The position numbers and the translations under genes were made by a program. Below the pieces are notes generated by a model. The model saw only the letters and a list, made by a program, of their open reading frames with translations, ran no database searches and had not been told where the DNA came from. From positions 10,579,501 through 10,643,500 of the forward strand of contig NC_088357.1 in assembly GCF_036884655.1 (NCBI RefSeq): a stretch of 64,000 nucleotides of DNA, in the 5' to 3' direction. How positions within the stretch are numbered: the first letter of the stretch is position 1; each line of letters starts with the position of its first letter. This document shows, piece by piece, positions 1-12,500 of this stretch. The DNA is from Musa acuminata AAA Group (taxonomy: Eukaryota > Streptophyta > Magnoliopsida > Zingiberales > Musaceae).

Positions 1-547
1 AGTGGATTTGAATTTGAATTTGAGTAAAATTAGTGGATACCTACTCATTTATCATCCATATTCAAACTACTAAAAACAACAAAAACAAATCTAGTGATAT
101 ATTGGAGTAGTCAACCCAACCCAACCCGATTTGATATGATCCTTCAATTCGTACTAATATTCTTACATAATATAGGTTATGAATGTTGATGATCTGTATA
201 TGAAGAAATTGAATTACTCATTCCTTGGCCTATCAGAAATCTATCTCGGGAGATTTGGAAACTTTGTATTCTTATTAGTATGTATTGATTTGTTTTCCTC
301 AAAACACAGATCTCGTTCAAAAAAACTTTAAATAAATTAAATACATACATTAAAAGATACATATGATTATTATTCCACAATAATAAAATCACATTTTCAT
401 TCATTCTTTCGTGTAGTATGAGATTTCACTTCAAACAGGGTTCTAATATCATAGTTGGGGCTAAAGGTATGGCATCATACAATAATGCATCTCATCTCAA
501 ACTATCATTATTTTCCAAACATCTCATATTAATTTACTCGAGTAAAA

Positions 548-584
548 GCGCGCGCGCGCGCGCACACACACACACTCTCTCTCT
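548..584. repeat. Compound microsatellite (GC)n(AC)n(TC)n
   Basis: Three dinucleotide tracts follow one another directly: alternating GC, then AC, then TC. The purine-pyrimidine alternation of the first two is the kind of sequence that can adopt Z-DNA. It lies far from any gene. Confidence 0.95.
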
Positions 585-944
585 ACAATAATCTAATAAT
601 GCCACTTCACGCTGTCATCATCTCATGCATTCAAGAAACTATTTATCCTATGCCCCATATCAATTTCAATTTTGATGAGGTAAGCTGAAACTTACATTCA
701 TATTAGTATATATTTGATAATGATATCTAGTTTCATATTAATTAAAAAAAACTCATAAGTTTGTGGATCACATTTACTCTTACATGTGTCTTTTGAAGTA
801 AATAAACTTTGAAGGATAAAATTATATGGATACATTTATTGTTCAAAATGAATTATATTGACTTATCAATATTCATTACTAATATTATTAGTAATATCAT
901 CATATTACTAATATTCATTACTAATATGATCCTAATTGAGACGT

Positions 945-948
<4 letters not shown>

Positions 949-992
<44 letters not shown>
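949..992. repeat. (AT)n microsatellite
   Basis: About 22 AT units, followed by an imperfect TTATAT-rich extension to about 1030. Just upstream (871-937) are short inverted and direct copies of ATTACTAATAT. Confidence 0.95.
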
Positions 993-999
<7 letters not shown>

Positions 1000-1899
1000 A
1001 TTATAATTATATTTATATATTTATATTTAGAAGCCCTGTTGAGCCATGAACGTAACTTTGAGCCATGAACTGTTGAATTTTAACTCGAAGAAAATAAAAA
1101 TGAAATGCATTATCATTTTATGGAAGATCATCTAAATTTGCAAGATTTGGGATGATAATTGCAATTTTAATTTTGCATTCAAGATTATCTTATGATAATG
1201 AGGATAATTTTGATTGAGTATCAATATTTGATTTAAGGATTGATCCTATGAGATTCGGATTTGACAATCCGTAGATCCAATACCACATCTCAAATGAAAA
1301 TTTTGATAAAAGGATAATCATCGTTAAAAGATCAAGTGTAAAAATTGAATTGCTTGTGTGCCAACCATATAGCATATGAAAATGAAATTTAAAAGGTGTA
1401 AAAAGACTAATAAATACGTAAAGCATAGAGTATCTTTAAATAATATACGGGTACTCTCGACAAATTATATATCGATGTCAATTGCGATCTTCTCATTCTC
1501 TCTCGTTATTGAAATCTTCTTTTAAAGTTTGGATAATATACAATATACGTTGAATGGAGCTTGACGTGGAGTTTTGACTATTGAAACTTAAGAAAGAAGG
1601 TTACAGTTGAAAGGGCTTATTATACCTCATAGAGCTCATTTTCTCTCTTTCTCTCTCTTTCTTATTATTTGAATAGTCTGGGTCGACTAAGCTCTTTGTT
1701 ATTGGTAGTGAAATTATAGATATCTTCATATGAGGGTACACCCCTTATTTTACAGGTGTGAGGTTTCTCAAGTTTCAATCTTACTCAAGACTATTGTATA
1801 GAAACTCTTATCATTATTAAGAATTGGCGTCATCCATAATTTTTATGAATACCCTTATTGAGTAAAGTTATCCTATTCCTAATCTTATTAACACTAGAA

Positions 1900-2083
1900 T
1901 GGAATTATGTAAACTATTATAATATAAACTTTGTTTGATTTGATTAAATCGACCCTTATACCTTTGATAGATTGCCACTAAACTAATTGATTGGAATTGT
2001 GTGGACTATTATAATATAAACTTTGTTTAATTCGATTAAATCGATCATTATATCTTTGATAAATGTCCACTAAACTAATTGAA
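1900..2083. repeat. 92-bp tandem duplication
   Basis: Two head-to-tail copies (1900-1991 and 1992-2083) share TGGAATT, ACTATTATAATATAAACTTT, GATTAAATCGA and CCACTAAACTAATTGA at a fixed 92-bp offset. The copies differ at scattered positions, roughly 85% identical by eye, so the duplication is not recent. Confidence 0.85.
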
Positions 2084-2925
2084 TAGTAATGATATTCTTC
2101 CGAATAAAAGATATCCTCAAGCTGACTTTATTTCTGCAATAGAGTGGTAATCAAAAGTTTTTTTTTTTTTTTTGACAATTACATTTGTCATTAAAAATCA
2201 AACAAACCATGGCTTAGAAATGGAACGTAGTACATGTTCATGCATGGATGACTTCAAGAAATCAATTGGACTAATTTTAAGTAGAGACAAGCTAAGCAGG
2301 GCAGTAGATTTTTGAACATATTATTCTGGCTATTATATTTGCTCTCTGTTCATGCATGCTATTATAGTTGCATGTTTAAAGTATGCAACTTGAACATATA
2401 TTTCTATATTATCAAATGAAGCGAATATATCATGAGAGAGATTAAAATTTTATGAGAGGCTTTTGGTTATTACGGTGGTCTTACTACTATGTTAATATGT
2501 GGTTAGGCAAAAGATTTACTTAGCACATTCTAATTGTTCGATTAAGATATTGATTCGAAGTCATCTAAGATCCTATTTTATAACTGTCTCAGCATATAGT
2601 GATGTTGGATCATAAGATTCTAAGATCTTTCAATTTAGAATCATATGATCCTATAAACCTAAACCTATATTAGGGCAAGGCCAACAAAAACTTAAATTAG
2701 CTCTCAAATCAATAATTTTAACTATATATTAAATCTATGAGCGTAGAATGCACAAAAATAAAAAAATAAAAAAACTTAAAGAACATATACATGAGAGATT
2801 TTTATAATAAGGTTTAGGATTATTATACCGAAAGTTGTGGTTGAATATCGAAAATTATTACGTTATGTTCTATGATGTTGGATGTAATTGTGTTGTATCA
2901 AATTCAAATGATAAAACACATATGT

Positions 2926-3050
2926 GTCAATCACTCGGTAAAGAGGTATAGACTATGTGGTAGTGAGATATTAGCTACACGAGGTATCATCCAACTAATG
3001 AAAAAAATATCAAACACATGATTACGAGGTATTGATCACATGATGATTAT
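2926..3050. repeat. Degenerate 22-bp tandem repeat (left copy of a dispersed family)
   Basis: Degenerate units of about 22 bp start at 2926, 2948 and 2970, with a further unit near 3028. The best unit contains GGTATTGATCACATGATG, which recurs exactly in the cleaner array at 56026-56113. The spacer between the third and last unit is not in register. Confidence 0.5.
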
Positions 3051-3281
3051 ATATAAATTATATAATAAAAATATATTATTCATATGATAATAAGGTATTC
3101 ATAATCTTTAATCTTTACGTTCGAACTCATATCCCTCTAAAAAAACTTAAGAAGCTTTGATTATACAATTAATGATGGAGGTGTTCATGGACCCTTTAGA
3201 TCCTTAATTAACCTTGCTCCTTTTTTAGTTTATCAACCCCTCACCATTACCTAATATAATTCAACTCTTGCTACATGAAAC

Positions 3282-3302
3282 TATATATATATATATATAT
3301 AT
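3282..3302. repeat. (AT)n microsatellite
   Basis: About ten TA units, 290 bp upstream of the start codon of the TcdA-like gene. Confidence 0.9.
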
Positions 3303-3537
3303 TAGTGGAGTACATGGGCTGGGCCATAAGGTAAATGTTTGATAACCTCATGCATGAGTACAACATAGAAAATTTTGTATAATAATAACACTTTCCTCTT
3401 TAATTTTGTTCTGAATAATAATAATAATAAGAGACCAGTTGGCCATACGTTTGGGATCCACTATCGACGTGGCAGACGCAGTCCACTTCAGCACTTGAAA
3501 GAAGCCGCGGGCCCGACATCTCACCCCTAATCCTTTC

Positions 3538-3546
3538 CTAGGGTTT
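3538..3546. promoter_or_regulatory. Candidate telo-box upstream of the TcdA-like gene
   Basis: CTAGGGTTT (AAACCCTAG on the minus strand) lies about 50 bp before the ATG in a GC-rich leader. Telo-boxes of this form are common near transcription starts of plant housekeeping and translation-related genes. The nicastrin gene here has the same 9-mer shortly before its ATG. The role is inferred from motif and position only. Confidence 0.4.
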
Positions 3547-3594
3547 CTCTGGCCCCCGAAACCCCGACCGCGTCCGACGACGGAGTGGGGGGAT

Positions 3595-6500
3595 ATGGCG
3601 GGGAGATCGAAGCAGTGGCTCTTGATCGGGGCGGGCGCTATCTTCGGCTCCCTCTCGACTGCTGCTCTCCTCAAGATCCTTTCCAGGTTTCTTTGGCTTT
3701 TCTTTCCTCGATTGATCTCGATTTGCACCAATTTGATCGTGCCTTCTGTCCATGTGAAACGCGTTACGATTTCGTCTTTTCACCTCACTGCCCACCTCAG
3801 TTTTTTCCCTAATGATTTGGTGCTTGTGTATTACAGAAAGGTTGGGAAGCAGCAAATCGAAAGACACTCCACTGACTTTTTGATGCATAATGGCATGAAC
3901 GGTGCGTTTCTTTCGGTTTGTGGTTTACGGATTCATATGCTCGTTTGCTATTTGGATTCATATCATCATTGAAATTATTCAAATGTTTTACCATATATGG
4001 TGGATCATCTAAGTAGCACATCTCATAATTAAAAACTGTCGTATGGGATGTTCGACAACGTGTTTGGCAAGATTCAATACCGGGCCTCAAGACTGTGCCA
4101 ATGGATATTTATAGGCGGAACCCCTTATTGATCCTTATACACTGACCAATCCATATCTTACTGCTTAGTTTGCTATTGACTTTGACTATACTTTGTTTCA
4201 TTTTTCTTATTGTTTGTCTTGTTGCTGCTACTAGAGCTACCTTTTCTTTTTTTTCGTTATTGCTTCTTCCTCTTTATTGCTTCCTACCTTCTTTATTATT
4301 CATGATTATATTTCAATAGTTCACTTTTTTTTTTGCACGTGTGCTTTCACCTAAACAGGGCGCATGCTTGGTTGTTATTGTTTATCAGCTATGCTGCTTG
4401 TCAAATTGAATTAATCTTTTTGAGTAGCAAAAGCTTTCAAGTCCTCCAGGAAGCTTTTAATGGTTTTGACGATTTCTAAGCTATGTCTTTGTTTTTACCC
4501 CACTCATATGGCTATTCCTTCCATGCCAAATTGCCCAAAGGGAATTTATAAGCTTCTTCTCCAGGTTATCAAGATGATCAAGAAATCATTTCTGCCAGTT
4601 CTTAGTTTAACTTCTTCCTTGATCAATACTGCTAGCTTTAATGCTCCAAGAAACCATAGTTTCTTGATGTTCCTCTGGCCATAAAGCCTTTTGTCTCCTT
4701 TTGTCAAGCAACATTCATTGTGGGAGTTGACTAGCCTTATTGATAATATGAAGCATGCATGTCCACCCAAATTCTTGCCCTTTTCTATTTGCTTGGTTAA
4801 AATGGACCGCAAAATATCCCAACTTCATTCCCCTCTCTTTAGTTGTTTGCTCTTATATTTATTACTCAGCATTAGTGTTGATCAGACTCAAATTTGCCAT
4901 AGTTTATTCGTGTTAACACTGAAACTCAAGGATACTGGTACGAGATATATGGCTCTAACTGTGCCAAACTGAACCAAAAAACACTCCTAGTTTTGGTAGA
5001 GATCCATGTTCACATGAGATTTGATAATAACGTAGTGTGTTTGTTGCCAACCTGATGCAAACCCCCTTCAGCAGACTTTGACACTGACTGAGTACAATAT
5101 TTAACAGTATGCATGTGCTGGTCGAGTTAGTATTCAGAAAGAGAGAACCTAAAATTAGTTCTTCAAGAAATTTCCAACAACTAACACCCGACTATTCAAT
5201 CTATATTAGTTTGTGTATTTTTTCAGTAGTCTTCAATCATTCTTTATTCTGTGTAGTTTAATAGGACTGCTTAAACAGTATGGTTCTTATGGATTTTTTT
5301 ACAGAGAAGCCATTTCTCATTTGTGTTCCCTATTGTATGTTGTTTTAATTATCGTAGACACTTGATCACATGGTTTGCAGTACCGGTCCGACAGGCTTCC
5401 GGTACGCGGACCGCCTGTTACCGGTCCGGTACTGTAGCAGTACTGTACTACTGTAGCACTGCTACAGTGCTAAGCACGCCTGAATATACCGCTCGGTACA
5501 TCTGGGTGTACCGAGCGGTATACCGTACCGTACCGGTACCGAGCCCAGGTCGAAACTCCGGTACGGTACGGTATTGCGAACCTTGCTTGATCATATGTGC
5601 AATTTGAATTGTCTGGTAACCCATATTTTTTTTGCGTAACGTTGTATAGGGAAAGAAAATCCAGCTGGAGAAGGCAGAACTGGTTGCCAGGATATTCATA
5701 ATGGTTTATTGGGTTTTGATTTAGAAGATGAGGTGGTATGTGAGCAACTCACAAGGTGGGACTTGAGTACATTTTCTTATTTCAAAGCTAAAGTAATAGG
5801 ATTTATATTTGTTGCTGCAATAGAGTTGCACTTACCCATATACTACCAGATGTATGAGTAGCTGTATTTCCTAACATATATGTTAATTCTAGTTGTTCTA
5901 AACAATTGGTAGAGAATGAACAACTTGTATTAAAAATGTTGGTTCAGAAATAAACTGATTAGTGGGTCATGCTTTCTTATGTTAAATATATCTAAGTTCT
6001 TTGAAAATTTCAGTAGTCCATTGTGGTTTATATACATGAAATACTTGGTATGCCACCCAGTAGAAATATTTTCGTCATTTAGGATCCAGCAAGTATTGGA
6101 TACTATAGAGTGCCTATTGTACATAAATGTTGTGTTGCTTGCCATTTTATCATTTTCAGTCTGGAGTCTGTTATTCTTGAGTTTGTTGCATAACTGATTA
6201 TTGATTATTTACAAGGTGATCATTCCTTCATAAGGCTAAAATGCAAGAATATTACTAGAATCTTATGAGTGATTTTAATAGGCGCTCGGGCGCTTGCCTA
6301 GGCGCTCGGGCGAGGTGAGGTGAGGTGAGGCCTGAGCGCCTCGCTTCATTTCCGGGCGGCGCGCTTCAAAGAGGCGCCACTTGGGTGCTCGCCCGAGCCC
6401 AGGCGCCGGGCGCTTCGGGCGAGCTCCCGGGTTAAACCAGGCGACCGAACCAACGTTTTAGGTCTGGTTCAGTCTCTGGTGCTTTAGTTGGTTCAATTGA

Positions 6501-9500
6501 ACTAACTAAACAATCAATATCAGCCTTTTGCTCGCGACTTCCCAACCCTAACCCTGCTCGTTGCTCTCGCTCTCGCTGCCGCTGCCATTGTCGTCGCTCG
6601 TCGCTCCCGCTCCCACTCTCGCTCCCGCTGTCGTTGCCGTTGCCACTATCGCCGCTCGCTGCTCCTGTTGCCGCTGCCGTTGTTCACCGTTATCGCTACC
6701 GTTGCCGCTGCCACTATCGTCGCTCGCCGCTCTCGTTCCTGCTCCCGCTGCCACTGCTTGTTGCTACCGCTGTCGCTGCTACTGTTGTCGCTCGCCGCTC
6801 CCGCTGTTGCTACTCGCTGCTACCCCTGCCACTGCCATTGTCGTCGCTCGCTGCTCCCACTCCTGCTGCTCGCTGCTACAGTTGTCGCTGCCACTGTCGT
6901 CGTTCACCGCTGCTACTGTTGTCGCTCGTCGCTCGCGCTCATGCTGCTCACTACTACCATTGTTGCTATCACTGCTCTCAGTCAGCAACCTCGATCTTCC
7001 TCTTACTCACACTTTTTTCACTTCGTATACTGTTAATAGTATATTAACAGTATACTACTAACTGTATACTAGTAACAATATTTTTATTTATTAGATTAAT
7101 AATATATTATTTTAATTTTAATACTGTTAATTTTTATTTATTTGAAATTATTGTTATTGTTTTGAATTTTTAGATTTTTTTGTTAATGTGATATTGTAAT
7201 TTTACAAGATTTTCTTAATTTAATATCATATTTTTATTTAAATAATTATATTTATTAATTATATTATATATTTTTATATTTTAGCGTCTCGCTTCGCTCG
7301 GGCGAGTGCTTAGCGCCTCAGGCGTTTTTGGACTTTGGCGCTTAGCGTTTTTAAAATCACTGATCTTATCATATGTTTGCTGCTGGCACTGAAAGTTTAA
7401 TACTAGCGGATAGCATTTTCTGCTTATCTTTCTCCAGCGTCATATAAATAAGCTCACCTCTCTTCAAATAGTTTTTTATTTGAAAATATTAGATAATTTT
7501 CTTCCTGTCATCATCTGTGTATTTTAGTGTTCCACTTAAAATTTCTATAATATGAATATCTACACTCTTTTCAAACCCTTAAAGATTACAACATTTATTC
7601 ACTGCTTGGATGGTTTTAAGTGGTGACAAAAAGAGTAGAATTGTCTGTATGCTGATGTTCTCTTTTTTTATAGAATGTTTTTTCCAGCTTTTCTCATTTC
7701 TCTGTTTACCTTGCAAGTGCCACTTGAAGTCTCATAGCCTTTTAAGATATTGAATAATTGAACCAACATTCTCAAAACCGCCAAGATTTGTCCTTACCGG
7801 GCCATATTTACTGGTCTGACGCTGAACTGGCATGTGGACCAGTCCTTTTCAGACAACCTGGTTTGATCTGGGCTCTTTATTTTTTCTTATTTAGGGTTTA
7901 TCCCCTCGCCTTCTCTCTTGATATCTTTTGCGTCATCTCCATCATAGTGGCTTCTGCCAGTCGCTAGCTTGTTTGACTGCTGTGAATGCTGCCGCCAGAC
8001 CAACCACCTGGTGCTCCTCCTCCTGCCCCTCTTGGTACCATGGCATGTGCATACCACGTGTTGGTACGCTACCTGACCTCATCACTTAACCGTGATGAAT
8101 AAATTAGGAATAAGATCAGCATTTTTTCAATAATTTTTTAGGATACATGACTAAATTACGTTTTGTTTATATTGACATCCTTTCTCTTCATCTTGAACAG
8201 TCCATTTTATTCCATTAATTGATTACTTTTGTAAAATTTAATGAGGCCAGTTTCATTATTTCGTTTCTCAATTTTCAGGAATATCCAATTCTTTGGCATT
8301 GAATTCCAACAAAAAGTATCGCAGTCATATGTTGTGGTTATTGGCCTTGGTGGAGTTGGTAGTCATGCTGCTGGTATGCTTTTAAGATCTGGTGTTGGTA
8401 GGCTCCTACTTGTGGATTTTGATCAGGTACCGTAAGTTATCTGAAAGTTCAAGCAAGGTTTCAAATAAGGATTTAAATTTTTGTTTGGTATGGTTTCTGT
8501 GATCGGTTGGACTGGCATGGTACCATTATGTCAGTCAGTATACCAATTTGTTACCATCTGGTGTCATCAGAAAAAAAAAAAAAGTTAGACACCAACAGGT
8601 ACCAGCCTACATTGTTTGGTATCGATCCTTGGTTGAACTGCTAACTATTCGTCAGTATATCTGAGGTTTCAAAAACCATTCTAATACCAAATTTGGTTAC
8701 ATATCAAACTTGTATGACACCAAGACACCAAGTGGCATATTGCCTATTCCGTGGTCTCAAATGCCGGTGAGATTTGTATGTACGGAGTGGAATACTGGAT
8801 TTGGTGACCCATTAAAGCAGTATAATAAGATACCAAGTGGTTTATTGCCTATACCATGGTTTCAAACACCTGTTAATTTTATATATACCATTCAGTATTT
8901 AATAGTCCGACCAAGGGCCGATATGAATCACTTAGTATAGGTTGATATTCATTATATTATTATTTTTCAATGAGATTAGGCAATATGGATCCATATTCTG
9001 CCTGACATACCATTAGAACAGCAATCTGACAACCTGGATTATATAGCTCGATATCGGTTGGTATACACTTTATTGTTATTATTTTTCACTGACACTGAGC
9101 AACAATACAAATTGATATATTTGTCCTATACGTTGTCAAATTATACAAATAACTTTTAAAATCTTGGTCCATAATCCTGATACCACTAGAATAATAGTAG
9201 AAAAGAAAAATGACAGGATATGAGATTTACAAGTTAGAAACCTTTCCGTTCTTTGCTTAAGGTTGGATGGAGATGGGGCCTCAATGTTGCTCAAAGCCTC
9301 ACATGAAAGGATACTATTATTTAGCTTGATCTTTTCATGTCCTAAGCAATGTTTGATCTACCACACGAAACGGTACGAAACGGGTGATATGTATTGGTCT
9401 CCCCAAATGATTGGTACACTGTCACGGACAAACTTCTAAACAAGGTGTTTGATGTAATGCTTATGTATGTCCGTGTCTTTTGGCATGTTCATGCCTTGTA

Positions 9501-12500
9501 CAGAATGTAAAGGGGCGGCCGAAGGCTTAATAGTCCCATTTTAGTTGGGTTGGTGGCCTCTTTAGGCTTGTAAATAAAGGTTGTGTCATGTGGACACGCT
9601 CGAGAGCTTTTCGGTCTGTAATGGACCATTTTACCCTTTGTTGTGCCACTGTTCAGAGCTTGTAAAGTCTGTTTGTAATTTGCTTTGTCTATGAAGTGTT
9701 TTTCGGACATGTTTGCTTGTGGATCCCGTTTGAGGCGTTCTCTTTAACCCGTTCTCTCTTTTGTTGGTCCTAAGGGACAATGGGAGGCTTCGGGGAGGCT
9801 GACCTTTGCGGACGGACGCGCAAGGGTGCCGCACGACTTAGGCAAAACCAGCTAAGTCCGTGTCATATGGTATCAGAGCGGGACAAGCACTCATAGAAAC
9901 ACTTGACATGCAAACGTGGGGGACCTAGCGTGGCTGCGTTGAGGGCAGTCAGCACATGCGCGACCGTTTGAGGGAAAACGGGCATGGAGATGTAGGGAAA
10001 AGAGTCGCTCAGAGGAGCGGGCATCTGAGATTGGCATTCAGAGGAATGACCAACCCTTCGCGCAAGAGGCACCACGAGAACAGGCAAGCTTGGAAGAATC
10101 TGGAGCGCACAAAGGTTGGGATGGCTGAGTTTGAGCTACGGCTCAACGTTGACAACTTTACTTGATGGTGCTCAAGGCAAGCGAGGCGCTTGGCAAAAGG
10201 ACGAGACCATGCAAAGTGGAATGAGTTGCTCAGCGACCGAAAGAGTTGTGCAAAGCTCACAGAGGTGAGGGGAATTGCTAACTCGAAGAATTCGGTACTC
10301 ATGCATGGGCTTGTATGCGGACGATGGATTGTTCGTGGCCATCCCAAGGCGACCGAGACTCGGCGCCATGGAGCATTGAAACTTTCTCTTCGGCATGCGA
10401 AGGATACGTCCGGAGGAGGCTGAAGTGTGCAACGAGTTCAGCATGTTGCTAGGCCTGGAGGGGTGCAGCGGTGGCTGTATTGACGTGGAGGCGCAATCTA
10501 GCAAGTGCGTTTGCAAGAGGCAGAACAATGCACAGTTTGTTCAGCAGATCAGAGTAGTCCAAGGGGATGGTGGTCTCCGAAACGAAGAGAGATGTTGCTC
10601 CAACGGGACAGTTATCCAGGAGGGATAAGTCTCGGCTCTCCAGAGGGAGAATCATGTGAGACGGACTTCACATGTTGAGGAGGAGTACCTCACAAACAAC
10701 AACTCCACGAAGCTCAATGGACCGAGCAAGCAGCGAGGAGTTGTCACATGATCTCGCTCGAGAGAATGCATGGGTGGATGCATTGCGAGATCAAGTGGGG
10801 GAGCGACCTGAAGCAACTTAAATGAAGGCACACTTAGAGTCGATATGGAGATCGGACTCAAGGGAGGGCTGACCCGTGGAATGGTGGGCGTGAGGGCCAC
10901 CATCAACTCAATGCAAAAAAAAAAAAAAAAAAAAAAAACGAGGAGCGGAGCAACTTGGGGGTAACTTGGCGAAGTACTCAAGCCGCTTGAAGGGAGCCAG
11001 CATAGAAGTTGGAACATGGAGCAGAGGCACAGTGCTTTCCTTAGACAGAGGTCATGGACATGAACTCTTGCAGAGGCAAGAGTAAGATCATGTTGTTCCA
11101 TGGGTCCTTCATTCTGACGGAGCAGACTCATCTTGCATGGTGCCAAAGACGAAGGGAGCTTCGGGGCACATGCACCTTATCTCGGAGGAGCATTTGATGG
11201 AGGAACTAAGGCGACTCAATTTGCGGAGGTGAAATTGAGTTCAGAAGGCCTTAGCACGGGGCAAGAGGATGCAGAGGCGGGTACTTTTGAAGAATATGCC
11301 ATAGTGTTGCCATTCGAGTTGCTATGAAGGAAGCGGTGCGCAGCGGAGATTGTGCTGGTAGGGGCAGAGGCCCAGGATCCAGGCAATGGTGCACAATTTA
11401 CAGCGAAGTCGGTGGACTTCGGGAGCTTCTAGGCGACGGACTGTCCTAGAGCGGTGCTTCATCTAGGTGTGACCCAAGAGTGGGTGGATGAAGGTCGATT
11501 GCCAAAGGAGCGAACAAAATCGAAGGTGGAGGAGACCCTGCGATGTATTGGCAGAGGCCACACATGGAGGGTTCACAATTCGAGTTTATTCCACAAGGAT
11601 CAGAATGCAATGGAGATGTCACCAGGAGGCGACATGGTGCAGCGGATCGTGGTGGGACAGTTCGTGGCAATGCGATACACACGACAGAGTCCCGGGAGGG
11701 ACTAGATCATATGGAGGTATGATCGAGAGCTACTGGGAGCTCCGCTTTGGTGAACAACACGACGGCAAGAAGGGCTATGGATTCAAGGAGTGAAGGCCAT
11801 GGTACCGCAGAGGTGGGTCTTCCGGGCGTGCACCGAATTTTGCATCGGATGAAAACCTTGGTCATCAGCATATGGGGGCTGGGTTCCACCAAGGGAAAAG
11901 TTCGAATGCAAGTACCAGTGAGTCCCATGAGAGGGACTTGATCATGCAGAGGTATGATCGAAGCAGCTGGAGAGTTGGACTGCTCCAGAGCTCATATTCG
12001 CTTAAGGGAGCCCGACAAGTCAGAGGACAAGGTCGAGTAAGCGAACGTTGCTACCAAGGAAGCTAAGGAGAACAGAATCGGTGCAAACCCTACAATGTGA
12101 TGGCAGAGGCCATACATGGGAGTTGTAGTCTGTATTTCCATCGACCAAACAGATTGCTTGGAGAACACAGAGGTGTTGAAGCAGGAGGTCGAAAGGGGCG
12201 AGGAAGCGACGACAAGTCCAGAGGGACTTAACTACCCAAAATCAAGCAATCAGTGAGAATGGAGGTGGACTCAGAGGAGTGTCACGAAGGCATATCTACT
12301 GATTGTGAAGAAAAGGGATGTAGATGCGAGGCGACGGATAGTAGGGCCATGGGCATGGCAGCGCCATGGTACCGCAGAGGCGGGACTTCCGTCAAAGTCA
12401 TTGATCCCTTGCTCTCACGGAGGGAGAGCGCTTGGTCGTGAAAGGGGCCGAGGAGGTGGAGCATGGAGAGGCAATCTCCAAGTACCGAGACAAGGCTGAA

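Larger units (their letters stand above)
1..3594. other. AT-rich intergenic region upstream of the TcdA-like gene
   Basis: No coding region was recognised. The short open frames are unremarkable for AT-rich DNA. The stretch holds several simple repeats and two tandem duplications (listed separately) and ends in a GC-rich proximal promoter from about 3460. It may contain degraded transposon sequence that I could not classify. Confidence 0.6.

Noticed and set aside
6561..7061. Overlapping 122-166 codon frames rich in Leu, Ala, Arg and Ser
   Set aside because: They arise from a degenerate GC-rich repeat inside a hAT-like element, run in several frames at once, and show no domain.
9489..9834. 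Minus-strand frames of 73 and 67 codons repeated exactly at 13629-13974
   Set aside because: They are duplicated only because they lie in the two LTRs, are antisense to the element, and resemble no protein.
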